Below are positions 1 through 7,129 of a stretch of 64,000 nt of DNA, piece by piece. The position numbers were made by a program, and so were the translations under genes. Positions within the stretch are counted from its first letter, which is position 1. Every line of letters starts with the position of its first letter. This DNA is from JADCGM01 sp943370355 (lineage in GTDB: Bacteria > Pseudomonadota > Alphaproteobacteria > Sphingomonadales > Sphingomonadaceae): assembly GCA_943370355.1 (NCBI GenBank), contig CALRQP020000001.1, forward strand, positions 208,101 to 272,100, given 5' to 3'. The notes below the pieces were generated by a model. The model had not been told where the DNA came from. It did not search any database and saw only the letters and a list, made by a program, of their open reading frames with translations.

Positions 1-1
1 C

Positions 2-79
2 GGGACCGAGGTCGATCCGCGCAGCAAGACACCCGCGTTCAAGTCGACACCGGTACGGGTGGAGCGGGTTGGGGGGTAA
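2..79 (+). CDS. 3' end of an unidentified gene entering from the left edge
   Basis: Reading from base 2 gives 25 codons and a TAA stop at 77-79. Most third positions are G or C, as in the coding genes of this window, which is why I think this is the tail of a real gene. The peptide is basic and short (it contains KTPAFKSTPVRVERVGG) and I do not recognise the family. The start and most of the gene lie outside the window. Confidence 0.45.
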   Translation, partial: GTEVDPRSKTPAFKSTPVRVERVGG

Positions 80-99
80 ACTGCAGGGTGACGAAATTA

Positions 100-112
100 T
101 GCACTGTCGCCG
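100..112 (-). repeat. REP-like short repeat, inverted copy
   Basis: TGCACTGTCGCCG is the reverse complement, with one mismatch, of CGGTGACAGTGCA found at 842-854 and 867-879. The two positions bracket the gene at 200-847 in opposite orientations. The word resembles the conserved heads of REP sequences mobilised by RAYT (Y1) transposases; that link is an inference. Confidence 0.4.
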
Positions 113-199
113 TAAGGCGCTGGAAGTATTATGGTGCTGACGCCATTATCGAACGTGCGTCGACTTGTGCGATGAGTGCGAGCGTTGGGAGGGCATCCG

Positions 200-847
200 A
201 TGAAGGAAATTTCGGAGCATGTGGTCGGATCGCAATCCGCTGCATTGAACCCGGCCAACGATGATTTCGATGTGCTGTTGGGCGATCTCAGCGAACATGT
301 TCGTCGCGAGGTTGGCGCGGGCTTCCTAGGCTATGACGATATCTTACAATCGGCCATCGATTCCTTTGCGGGCGAATTGCCGGAGGCGCTCATTAGGGAA
401 CGCGGGGCCGCACTTCTGGAACAGGCCTTCGCCACTCATTTGGCCGAGGAGGTCAACTGGCCCGCAATGACCGACTGCGACCGGCTCGACGTCGCGTTCG
501 CTGCGCTAGACAGTGCGGGAATCATCGCCCGTCAGAATTTTTCCTGCTGCGGCACCTGTGGGAGTGCTGAAATCCAAGACGAGATCGAGGCAATCACAAG
601 GGCTGGAACCCGCGTTTACGGCTATGCCTTTTATCACGCACAAGACACGGAGTCAGCCATCGACGGCTACGGACTGTATCTGAACTATGGTGCCGTTATC
701 GAAGGTGAGGAGCCAGCCGTTGCGGCCGGCCATGCGATCGTTGCCGCGCTCAGGCACCACGGATTGAAGACCGTCTGGGATGGGAGTTGGGGAAAACGGA
801 TCGGTGTGACGCTGGATTGGAAACGGCGGCGTGCAGGACCACGGTGA
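200..847 (+). CDS. hypothetical protein, DUF6891-like
   Basis: A predicted soluble protein of 215 residues with no signal peptide or membrane helix. The start at 200 is chosen because GGGAGGG lies about six bases upstream; an in-frame GTG at 176 has no such site. The centre carries a FSCCGTCG motif (three cysteines in a glycine-rich turn) followed by an acidic helix, and the C-terminal half has an aromatic stretch (YGYAFYHAQD, YGLYLNYG). This pattern matches what I recall of DUF6891 proteins, whose function is unknown. The cysteines could bind a metal, but nothing proves it. The gene stands alone, with short inverted REP-like sequences on both sides, so it may have moved as a unit. Confidence 0.7.
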   Translation: MKEISEHVVGSQSAALNPANDDFDVLLGDLSEHVRREVGAGFLGYDDILQSAIDSFAGELPEALIRERGAALLEQAFATHLAEEVNWPAMTDCDRLDVAFAALDSAGIIARQNFSCCGTCGSAEIQDEIEAITRAGTRVYGYAFYHAQDTESAIDGYGLYLNYGAVIEGEEPAVAAGHAIVAALRHHGLKTVWDGSWGKRIGVTLDWKRRRAGPR

Positions 848-880
848 CAGTGCACTTTTAGGATTGCGGTGACAGTGCAC
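842..880 (+). repeat. tandem pair of REP-like 14-mers
   Basis: CGGTGACAGTGCAC occurs at 842-855 and again, exactly, at 867-880, 25 bases apart. The first copy overlaps the stop region of the preceding gene. An inverted copy lies at 100-112 and a near-copy at 17216-17229. Paired short palindromic heads of this sort are typical of REP/REPIN elements. Nothing else is seen in the rest of the 848-958 gap. Confidence 0.5.
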
Positions 881-958
881 ACTACAATCAAATAGGCGTA
901 ACAGGCGCGAAGTGAATCGCGCGGTCGTCGGCCGGGTTCGCTCGGTGCGTCTTTGCCG

Positions 959-1492
959 TTACCGACGCGCAGGTAGAAACCGGCTGTTGCGGAGCAGTCC
1001 TGCCGAGACCAGCGATACCAACAGGCCGACCGGGAAAATCTCCGCGAAGGTCATCGGCAGGCGCTGCAGCGGGTCGGCATATTGGGTCTTGAACGCCGCC
1101 ATGTCGGCTTGCAGCTTGGCCAGGGCCTCGGCGCTCGCGCCCTTGGCGCGCTGCTCTGCGACAATCGCGTCGGCATAGTCGTTCGCGAAGTCCATGCCGG
1201 TCACGGCCAGGGCGGCCTCCCAGGCGGCGACGTAGAAGAGGCTGGCGATGCAGCTGATCGCCAGGCCCATGCCGAAGGCCGGCCAGAATTTGATGACTCC
1301 GCCTTGTGCCACGTCGCGCTGCTGCTTGATGCCGACGAACACCGCGCTGAGCGCGATGAGCATCGTCAGATAGCCAATGACGACGCCCCACGACGACGGC
1401 GGGTGGCCGTTTATCGAAACGGTCAGGCTGAACAGCGCGATGCCGACGATGGTGCCGGCAATCGTGCCGTAGGTCAGGATTGGTCGCAGCAT
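959..1492 (-). CDS. DUF4199-type four-helix membrane protein
   Basis: An inner-membrane protein of 177 residues. It has hydrophobic segments at about residues 5-25, 38-55, 72-95 and 150-170, and an amphipathic alanine/lysine-rich loop (about 105-140) between helices 3 and 4. The topology and spacing match the DUF4199 family, whose molecular function is not known. ATG at 1492 starts directly at the first helix. It lies 103 bases downstream of a membrane-linked LuxR-type regulator on the same strand. In sphingomonads and Bacteroidota such proteins often sit beside small HTH regulators, so a regulatory or stress role is possible but unproven. Confidence 0.75.
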   Translation of the reverse strand: MLRPILTYGTIAGTIVGIALFSLTVSINGHPPSSWGVVIGYLTMLIALSAVFVGIKQQRDVAQGGVIKFWPAFGMGLAISCIASLFYVAAWEAALAVTGMDFANDYADAIVAEQRAKGASAEALAKLQADMAAFKTQYADPLQRLPMTFAEIFPVGLLVSLVSAGLLRNSRFLPARR

Positions 1493-1595
1493 GGAATGTC
1501 CCCCTCTTGAGATGCGGGGTCAGTGAAACCATCAGACCCGGCCAGGGCAATCGCCCGAACGGGTGATTTTGACCATTTCGCCCGAATTTCGTGGC

Positions 1596-2018
1596 TCAAG
1601 AGGTGAGGCCGAGTTCGCGCGCCCGGGCAATCGCCTCGGTGCGGCGCTTGGCCTCCAGCTTTTCGAACAGCCGCGCGACATGCGTTTTGACGGTATTGGG
1701 CGACACGCCAAGCGCGCGCGCGATTTCCTTGTTGGAGCGGCCGGCGGCGAGTTCGTGCAGCACGCTCAGTTCGCGCGGGCTGATGCCGAGCGCCGCGAGC
1801 GCCTGCGGATTGCCGGGGGGCGGTGCGGGGGTTGGGGCGAGCAGCCGCACGCCGATGGCGATGCCGAGCCCGAGGAAGGCCGTGGCGATCAGGGCGGTGT
1901 AGATGCCGCCGGGATGGGCGCGCGCGAAGCTCAGATAGTCGAGCCATTGGAGCGCGAAGGTTCCGGCGGCCAGCAGCGGCCCATAGAGCGCCGCCTGCTT
2001 CCACATGCCTCCAGCCAC
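1596..2018 (-). CDS. membrane-anchored LuxR-type HTH regulator
   Basis: A 140-residue protein with two predicted membrane helices (about residues 8-25 and 38-60), a Pro/Ala-rich linker, and a C-terminal LuxR-type DNA-binding domain (about 75-137). The domain contains the family signature LSPRELSVL-like start and SNKEIARALGVSPNTVKTHV. There is no receiver or autoinducer domain, so the sensing part, if any, is the membrane segment. The GTG start at 2018 has AAGGGG upstream; ATG at 2006 is an alternative with a poorly placed site. It follows the S9 peptidase gene by 15 bases and precedes the DUF4199 gene, suggesting one transcript. Confidence 0.85.
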   Translation of the reverse strand: MAGGMWKQAALYGPLLAAGTFALQWLDYLSFARAHPGGIYTALIATAFLGLGIAIGVRLLAPTPAPPPGNPQALAALGISPRELSVLHELAAGRSNKEIARALGVSPNTVKTHVARLFEKLEAKRRTEAIARARELGLTS

Positions 2019-2033
2019 CGCCCGCCCCTTCCG

Positions 2034-3959
2034 CTATTTCAGCAGCGTATCCTGCCAGAACTCCAGCGCTGCCCAGAAGTTATAATCCTGATTTTCCTTC
2101 TTCGCGTAGCCATGCCCCTCATTCTTCGCGAGCAGGTGCCAGGCCGTCCCGCCATTCTTGCGGACTGCCTCGACCATCTGGCTCGCCTCCGAAGCCGGGA
2201 CGCGCGGGTCGTTGCCGCCGGTGACGACGAACAGCGGCATCTTCAGCTCGGACGAACGCGTCATCGGCGAGATTTCGAGCAGCTTCTTGCGCTGCTTGGG
2301 GTCGCGCTCGTCGCCATATTCGACGCGGCGCAGGTCGCGGCGGTAGCTCTGGGTGTTTTCGAGGAAGGTGACGAAGTTGGAGATCGCGACGGTGCATTGC
2401 GCACTGCGCAGGCGCGCCGCGTACCAGATCGCCGAGGCGTAGCACATATAGCCGCCATAGCTGCCGCCGGTCACCGAGATGCGCGCGGCGTCGATCGCGG
2501 CGTCGGCCGCCAGCGCGTCGAGCATCGGGCCGATATCCTTGACCGAATCCTCGCGCTTGAACGGCCCGTTGTCGAGGCCGACGAAGGTTTTGCCGTAACC
2601 CGTCGAGCCGCGGACGTTCGGAAAGAAGATCGCGATGCCGAGTTCGTTGATCAGATAATTGTTGCGGCCCTGAAAGCCGGGGCGCGACTGGCCTTCCGGC
2701 CCGCCATGGATGTTGACGATGAGCGGGCGCTTGCCGGGGAATTTCGCCGGATCGGGGCGGTAGAGGAAGCCCGAGACCTCGCGGCCGTCGAAGCTCTTGA
2801 CCTTGACGAGGTCGGGCTCGCGGTTGCGCTTGGCGTCGAGGCCGCCGGTCTCGCTCTCGGTCCAGCGCGTGACCGCCATCGTTGCGGGGTCGAGCGCCCA
2901 CATGTCGGCGGGGGATGTCGCGCTCGACAGCGAGAAGCCGACGGTGCCCCAAGGCGCGATCTCAAGTCCGCCGATAACGCCGGCGGGGAGCGGTGCCTCG
3001 CCCTTCGCAGCGCCCGTCTTCGGGTCGAGCAGCCGCAGTTTCGACGCGCCCGCCTCGTTGATCACATAGGCGATGAAACTGCCATCTTCGGCGATGTCGA
3101 AGCTGTCGACGTCCCAATTTGTCTCGGGGTTGAGCGGCTTGAACTTGCCGTCCTTGCCTAGGATGCCGAGCCGCTGCACGTCGCTGCCGCGGTCCGTGGT
3201 CACATAGAGCTTGCCGTCCGGGCCATAGGCCGCGCTGCCGAACGAAGCCTTCTCGCCCTCGGGTGTCAGGCGCGTCATCTTGCCGGTCGCGACATCCATT
3301 TCAAACAGTTCGGAGCGTTCGACCGACAGCGAATGGCCGACCAGCGCGGTCTTGCCGCCCGGTGCGAAGTCGGCGATCTGCCAGCCGCCGCCGCTGACCT
3401 GCGCAACGAGCCGGTCCGACTTCGGATCGCGCGGGTCGACGACATAGAGGTCGGAGTCGGTGCCGTTGCGGCGGGTCGAGGAATAGCCGACGAGGCTGCC
3501 GTCCTTCGACCAGGCCCCGAAGCTGTTGCGGCTCTTGCCGTCGGTGAGCAGCGTCAGCCTGCCATGATCGACGCGGTAGAGCTGGAAGAATTCGTCGCCG
3601 CCCTGATCCTTCTGCGCAACGAGCACATCGCCCTTGCCGGGCGCATAGCTGGCAAACGGCAAGGGCTCGGGCTCGAAGCTGATCTGCGTGCGCGCGCCGC
3701 CGGGCATGGCGACACGGTGCAGCTGCGCCGAATTGGCGAAGCGCGTCGCGATGAGCGCGGCCTTTGTGGCGGGGTCCCAGCCGAGGAAGTTGGCAGTGCG
3801 GAATTCGAGATAGGGGCGCGTCGCGGCAGCGAGCGATTGCGGGACGGGCGGGATATTGTCGATGACCAGCGCGGCGGGCGGCGTCACCACGGCCGGGATG
3901 CCCTGCGCCATCGCCGTCGTCGCCATCAGCGCCGCCAGTGCGATCCCTGCCATCCGCAT
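2034..3959 (-). CDS. secreted S9 family (prolyl oligopeptidase-type) peptidase
   Basis: A serine peptidase of 641 residues. A signal peptide (MRMAGIALAALMATTAMAQ) starts at 3959, where GGGGAGACGGGC precedes the ATG; an in-frame extension to 4166 is unlikely because it would run through a terminator hairpin. A beta-propeller with WD40/DPP-like repeats spans about residues 60-390. The C-terminal alpha/beta hydrolase domain holds the nucleophile in GGSYGGY (Ser500), then Asp584 (GGNDPR) and His616 (NEGHGY). Members cut short peptides after proline or alanine in the periplasm; the substrate here is unknown. The same-strand LuxR gene follows 15 bases downstream. Confidence 0.93.
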   Translation of the reverse strand: MRMAGIALAALMATTAMAQGIPAVVTPPAALVIDNIPPVPQSLAAATRPYLEFRTANFLGWDPATKAALIATRFANSAQLHRVAMPGGARTQISFEPEPLPFASYAPGKGDVLVAQKDQGGDEFFQLYRVDHGRLTLLTDGKSRNSFGAWSKDGSLVGYSSTRRNGTDSDLYVVDPRDPKSDRLVAQVSGGGWQIADFAPGGKTALVGHSLSVERSELFEMDVATGKMTRLTPEGEKASFGSAAYGPDGKLYVTTDRGSDVQRLGILGKDGKFKPLNPETNWDVDSFDIAEDGSFIAYVINEAGASKLRLLDPKTGAAKGEAPLPAGVIGGLEIAPWGTVGFSLSSATSPADMWALDPATMAVTRWTESETGGLDAKRNREPDLVKVKSFDGREVSGFLYRPDPAKFPGKRPLIVNIHGGPEGQSRPGFQGRNNYLINELGIAIFFPNVRGSTGYGKTFVGLDNGPFKREDSVKDIGPMLDALAADAAIDAARISVTGGSYGGYMCYASAIWYAARLRSAQCTVAISNFVTFLENTQSYRRDLRRVEYGDERDPKQRKKLLEISPMTRSSELKMPLFVVTGGNDPRVPASEASQMVEAVRKNGGTAWHLLAKNEGHGYAKKENQDYNFWAALEFWQDTLLK

Positions 3960-3998
3960 GCCCGTCTCCCCAACCCGTTGCGCGGCGAGCATAAAGCG

Positions 3999-4031
3999 AA
4001 GGGCCGCGCGGCGACAAGCCGCGCGGCCCTT
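3999..4031 (-). terminator. terminator hairpin after the PEP-CTERM gene
   Basis: A perfect 13-bp inverted repeat (AAGGGCCGCGCGG at 3999-4011 and its complement at 4019-4031) with a 7-base loop lies 22 bases after the stop of the PEP-CTERM gene on the minus strand. On that strand it is followed by CGCTTTAT, a weak T tract. It separates the sigma-54-driven PEP-CTERM transcript from the S9 peptidase gene. Confidence 0.65.
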
Positions 4032-4053
4032 GATCGATCGGTTAGGGCGTGGC

Positions 4054-4641
4054 TCAGGCGGTCTTGGCAGCCTGCTTGCGGCGTGCGCGGACCGCGAGCG
4101 CGGCGAGACCGCCACCGAGCAGCGCCAGGCTGGCCGGCTCCGGCGCATCTGCAGGGCCTTCTGCACCCGCGTTCAGCGACGTGATATACAGGCTGTCGCC
4201 CGCGCCGCCGAAAGTGCTCAGCCGGAAATAATAGGTGCCGTTCGGGCTGGTCTGCGAACTGCCGAACAGGTTGAAGTCACCGCTCTGGCCATTGCCGCAC
4301 GGGCCGTCCGACGTGCCGTAAAGGCAGCCGTTGCCGAGCGTCTGGCCGATCAGTTCGCGGGTATAGTCGAGCTGGCTTGGTGCGTTGAATACATAGAAGC
4401 TGAAATCGCTGAGCCCGAAAGTGCCGTTGCCGAAGCTCGCGCCCGAGATGGTCAGGCTCAGGTCGGTAATGGCGCTATAGTCGCCCAGCCGGTCGAGGTC
4501 GGTGGTGAAATAGCCGGTGCCGACCGCAGAATTGCCAAGCGCCGCGCCGCTGTAGGTCATTTGGAAGGTCTTGATGTTGGCGGCCTGCGCCGAAATGGCC
4601 ATGCCGAGCGCAGCGACGGCAGCGAGAAATTTGAACTTCAT
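4054..4641 (-). CDS. PEP-CTERM sorting domain protein
   Basis: An exported protein of 195 residues. It has a signal peptide (MKFKFLAAVAALGMAISAQA), a beta-rich Gly/Ser/Asn-rich middle with a cysteine pair (NGCLYGTSDGPCGN), and a C-terminal sorting signal: the APEPASLAL motif, a hydrophobic helix and a basic tail (RARRKQ). Such proteins are processed by exosortase EpsH/XrtA-type enzymes and linked to extracellular polysaccharide or biofilm; no exosortase is in the window. ATG at 4641 has GAGG seven bases upstream. A sigma-54 promoter (4686-4702) and a palindromic upstream box (4754-4770) precede it, and a hairpin terminator follows, so it is probably a single-gene transcript. Confidence 0.92.
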   Translation of the reverse strand: MKFKFLAAVAALGMAISAQAANIKTFQMTYSGAALGNSAVGTGYFTTDLDRLGDYSAITDLSLTISGASFGNGTFGLSDFSFYVFNAPSQLDYTRELIGQTLGNGCLYGTSDGPCGNGQSGDFNLFGSSQTSPNGTYYFRLSTFGGAGDSLYITSLNAGAEGPADAPEPASLALLGGGLAALAVRARRKQAAKTA

Positions 4642-4685
4642 GTCATTGCCTCGGGAATTGAAAATATTGTGTCGCGCGAACCGCG

Positions 4686-4702
4686 TGCAACAAACGGGCC
4701 AA
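4686..4702 (-). promoter_or_regulatory. sigma-54 promoter of PEP-CTERM gene
   Basis: On the minus strand TTGGCCCGTTTGTTGCA fits the -24/-12 consensus TTGGCAC-N5-TTGCA, with the GG and GC elements separated by exactly ten bases. Transcription would start near 4675, leaving a leader of about 34 bases before the ATG at 4641. Confidence 0.75.
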
Positions 4703-4753
4703 TCCGAAAAATGGCTCAGTGCCGCCAAAGCGTCGCGACGCAATTCTGCGTTG

Positions 4754-4770
4754 TGTAAAATATTCCGACA
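4754..4770 (-). promoter_or_regulatory. palindromic upstream activator box
   Basis: TGTCGGAATATTTTACA on the minus strand differs by one base from TGTCGGAAAATTTTACA at 62091-62107, upstream of another PEP-CTERM gene. Both boxes end 51-52 bases before a sigma-54 promoter, the usual place for an enhancer-binding protein. The PrsR regulator linked to PEP-CTERM/exosortase systems is the best candidate to bind it; this is an inference. Confidence 0.7.
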
Positions 4771-4840
4771 CTTTCACCCTGTCGTTGTGGGGCCGGTTCT
4801 ATCGCTTGGATCGCAAAGTCTGCGGCATTAGGGTCGGCGC

Positions 4841-6142
4841 GTGTCTGATCTCTTCCCCGGAGCCGCGCCGCCGGCCGCCGCGCCGCCGCTTGCCGAGCGG
4901 TTGCGGCCGCGCGCGCTGGGCGAGGTGGTCGGGCAGGAACATCTGACGGGGCCCGACGGCGCGATCGGACGGATGGTTGCGGCGGGGAAGCTGGCGAGCC
5001 TCGTGCTGTGGGGGCCGCCGGGGACGGGTAAGACGACGATCGCGCGGCTGCTCGCCGATGCGGTCGCGTTGCGCTTCGTCGGCGTGTCGGCGGTGTTTAC
5101 TGGGGTCGCCGATCTCAAGAAGGTGTTTGCCGAGGCGCGCGAACAGGCGCAGCGCGGCACGCGCACATTGCTGTTCGTCGACGAGATCCACCGCTTCAAT
5201 CGCAGCCAGCAGGACGGATTCCTGCCCTATGTCGAGGATGGCACGATCACGCTGGTCGGCGCGACGACCGAGAATCCCTCCTTCGAACTGAACGCGGCGC
5301 TGCTCAGCCGCGCGCAAGTGCTCATCGTGCGGCGGCTCGACGAGGCGGCGCTTGAGAAGCTGCTGCAGCGCGCCGAAATGGTCGAGGAGCGCGCACTGCC
5401 CCTCGACGCCAATGCGCGCGAGGCGCTGATTGCCTCGGCGGATGGCGACGGGCGGTTTCTGCTCAACCAGGTCGAGACGTTGTTTTCGATTCGCATCGAC
5501 GATCCACTCGATCCGGCCGGCCTGTCGGCACTGCTGCACCGCCGCGTCGCGGTCTACGACAAGGACCGGGAGGGGCATTACAACCTCATCTCGGCGCTGC
5601 ACAAAAGCCTGCGGGGCTCCGACCCACAGGCGGCGCTCTATTATCTCGCTCGGATGCTGACGGCGGGCGAGGAACCGCTTTATGTGCTGCGCCGCCTTGT
5701 GCGGTTCGCCAGCGAGGATATCGGCCTCGCCGACCCGCAAGCTCTCGTGCAATGTCTCGCCGCGAAGGACGCCTATGACTTCCTCGGTTCGCCAGAGGGC
5801 GAACTCGCGATCGTGCAGGCCTGCCTTTATCTGGCGACCGCGCCCAAATCGAACGCTGCCTACAAAGCACAGAAAGATGCGTGGCGCAGCGCCAAGGAAA
5901 CCGGCTCGCTGATGCCGCCGATGAACATCGTCAATGCGCCGACCAAGCTCATGAAGGGCCTCGGTTACGGCAAGGGCTATGCCTATGACCACGACAGCGA
6001 CGCGGGCTTTTCCGGCGCCAATTATTGGCCCGAGGAGCTACCGCCGCAAACCTTTTACATGCCGACCGAACGCGGCTTCGAGAAACGCGTCGCCGAACGC
6101 ATCGCGCATTGGGATGCGCTGCGCCGGGAGCGGCAGTCGTGA
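4841..6142 (+). CDS. rarA: replication-associated recombination protein A (RarA/MgsA)
   Basis: A cytoplasmic AAA+ ATPase of 433 residues that acts at stalled replication forks, related to the clamp-loader family and to eukaryotic WRNIP1. Walker A is GPPGTGKT (residues 58-65). Walker B is LLFVDEIHRFN, sensor 1 is the GATTENPSF segment, and the MgsA C-terminal tetramerisation region follows (for example FLGSPEGELA, NAPTKLMKGLGYGKGY). Length and domain order are those of the family. The start is GTG at 4841. The 3' end overlaps the next gene in a GTGA arrangement, so the two are translationally coupled. The divergent PEP-CTERM promoter region lies upstream. Confidence 0.96.
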   Translation: MSDLFPGAAPPAAAPPLAERLRPRALGEVVGQEHLTGPDGAIGRMVAAGKLASLVLWGPPGTGKTTIARLLADAVALRFVGVSAVFTGVADLKKVFAEAREQAQRGTRTLLFVDEIHRFNRSQQDGFLPYVEDGTITLVGATTENPSFELNAALLSRAQVLIVRRLDEAALEKLLQRAEMVEERALPLDANAREALIASADGDGRFLLNQVETLFSIRIDDPLDPAGLSALLHRRVAVYDKDREGHYNLISALHKSLRGSDPQAALYYLARMLTAGEEPLYVLRRLVRFASEDIGLADPQALVQCLAAKDAYDFLGSPEGELAIVQACLYLATAPKSNAAYKAQKDAWRSAKETGSLMPPMNIVNAPTKLMKGLGYGKGYAYDHDSDAGFSGANYWPEELPPQTFYMPTERGFEKRVAERIAHWDALRRERQS

Positions 6143-6468
6143 CCTGGGATGACGTCGTCGCGATCGGCTTGGCGCTGCCCGGCGTCGAGGTCGGCACCTC
6201 CTATGGCACGCCCGCGCTCAAGGTGCGCGGCCAGATGCTCGCGACGATGGGCAAACCGCCGGCGCATTTCGTGCTGTCGGCGACGCTCGATGAGGTCGAC
6301 GTGCTGATGCTCACCGAGCCTGAAGTGTTCTTCCAGACCCCGCATTATGTCGGCTGGCCGGCAGTGCTCGTCCGTTACGAGACTGCCGACCCCGAACGCA
6401 TCGCGATTCTCATCGAACGCGCCTGGGAGCGGCGGGCACCTGCTTCGTTGCGAAAGAAACGCGGCTAA
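6139..6468 (+). CDS. MmcQ/YjbR family protein
   Basis: A 109-residue cytoplasmic protein of the YjbR/CyaY-like fold. It opens with TWDDVVAIGLALPGVEVGTSYGTPALKV and continues with MLATM, a conserved strand (PEVFFQTPHYVGWPAVLV) and a C-terminal helix ending IERAWERRAP. Family members are annotated as DNA-binding on thin evidence, and their real role is unclear. The GTG start overlaps the rarA stop (GTGA), so it is coupled to rarA and may have a related role. Its stop overlaps the convergent sodB stop by four bases. Confidence 0.88.
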   Translation: MTWDDVVAIGLALPGVEVGTSYGTPALKVRGQMLATMGKPPAHFVLSATLDEVDVLMLTEPEVFFQTPHYVGWPAVLVRYETADPERIAILIERAWERRAPASLRKKRG

Positions 6469-7088
6469 GCGGCCAGTCGCGCCCGGCCCCGCGCGGCGTC
6501 GAGATTGCGGGCCGCAAAGTCCCAATTGATCAGATTGCCGAGGAAGGACGCGACGAAGTCCGGGCGGCGGTTCTGGTAATCGAGATAATAGGCATGTTCC
6601 CACAGGTCGAGCACGACCAGCGGCGTCACATGGTCGTGGACGATCGCGCTGTCGGCATCGTGCGTCGAGGTGACCTTGAGCGTATCGCCCTTAAGCACCA
6701 GCCATACCCAGCCGCTGGCGAAATGGCCAACCGCCTCGGTCTTAAATGCCTCGGCAAACCCATCGACGCCGTCGAAATCGGTCGCGATGCGGTCGGCCAG
6801 CTCGCCCGACGGCCCCGTGCCGCCCAGCGGGCGCAGCGAATTCCACAGGAATTCATGGTTCCACGCCTGGCCGGACTGGTTGAACAGCTTCTGGTCGCCC
6901 TGCTGCTTCGCGTGACGCACGATGGTCATCAGATCGGCACCGTCGAGCGCGGTACCGGCGATCAGCTCGTTGGTCTTGTCGACATAGGCCTTGTGATGCT
7001 TGCCATGATGGAATTCGAGCGTCTGGCGCGACATGTGCGGCTCGAGCGCGGCGGGGTCGAACGGCAGCGGCGGCAGGGTGATCGGCAT
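6465..7088 (-). CDS. sodB: superoxide dismutase (Fe type)
   Basis: An enzyme of 207 residues that converts superoxide to oxygen and hydrogen peroxide. Metal ligands are visible in the family motifs: the first His in LEFHHGKHHKAYV, the second in AWNHEFLWNSL, and Asp and His in VLDLWEHAYYLDYQ. The glutamine in the FNQSGQ stretch is where Fe-type enzymes carry their second-shell Gln, which favours iron; cambialistic use cannot be excluded. There is no signal peptide, so it is cytoplasmic. ATG at 7088 is preferred over TTG at 7091 because GAGGAGAG sits at the right distance. It lies between a convergent yjbR and the pspF 3' end. Confidence 0.95.
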   Translation of the reverse strand: MPITLPPLPFDPAALEPHMSRQTLEFHHGKHHKAYVDKTNELIAGTALDGADLMTIVRHAKQQGDQKLFNQSGQAWNHEFLWNSLRPLGGTGPSGELADRIATDFDGVDGFAEAFKTEAVGHFASGWVWLVLKGDTLKVTSTHDADSAIVHDHVTPLVVLDLWEHAYYLDYQNRRPDFVASFLGNLINWDFAARNLDAARGRARLAA

Positions 7089-7129
7089 CAAACTCTCCTC
7101 AATGGAATTCGAGGACAGGAACGCGCAAC

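Noticed and set aside
1563..3161. A 532-residue open frame on the plus strand
   Set aside because: It lies antisense to the S9 peptidase and LuxR genes. Composition is Arg/Ala-rich with no motif, as expected from high third-position GC.
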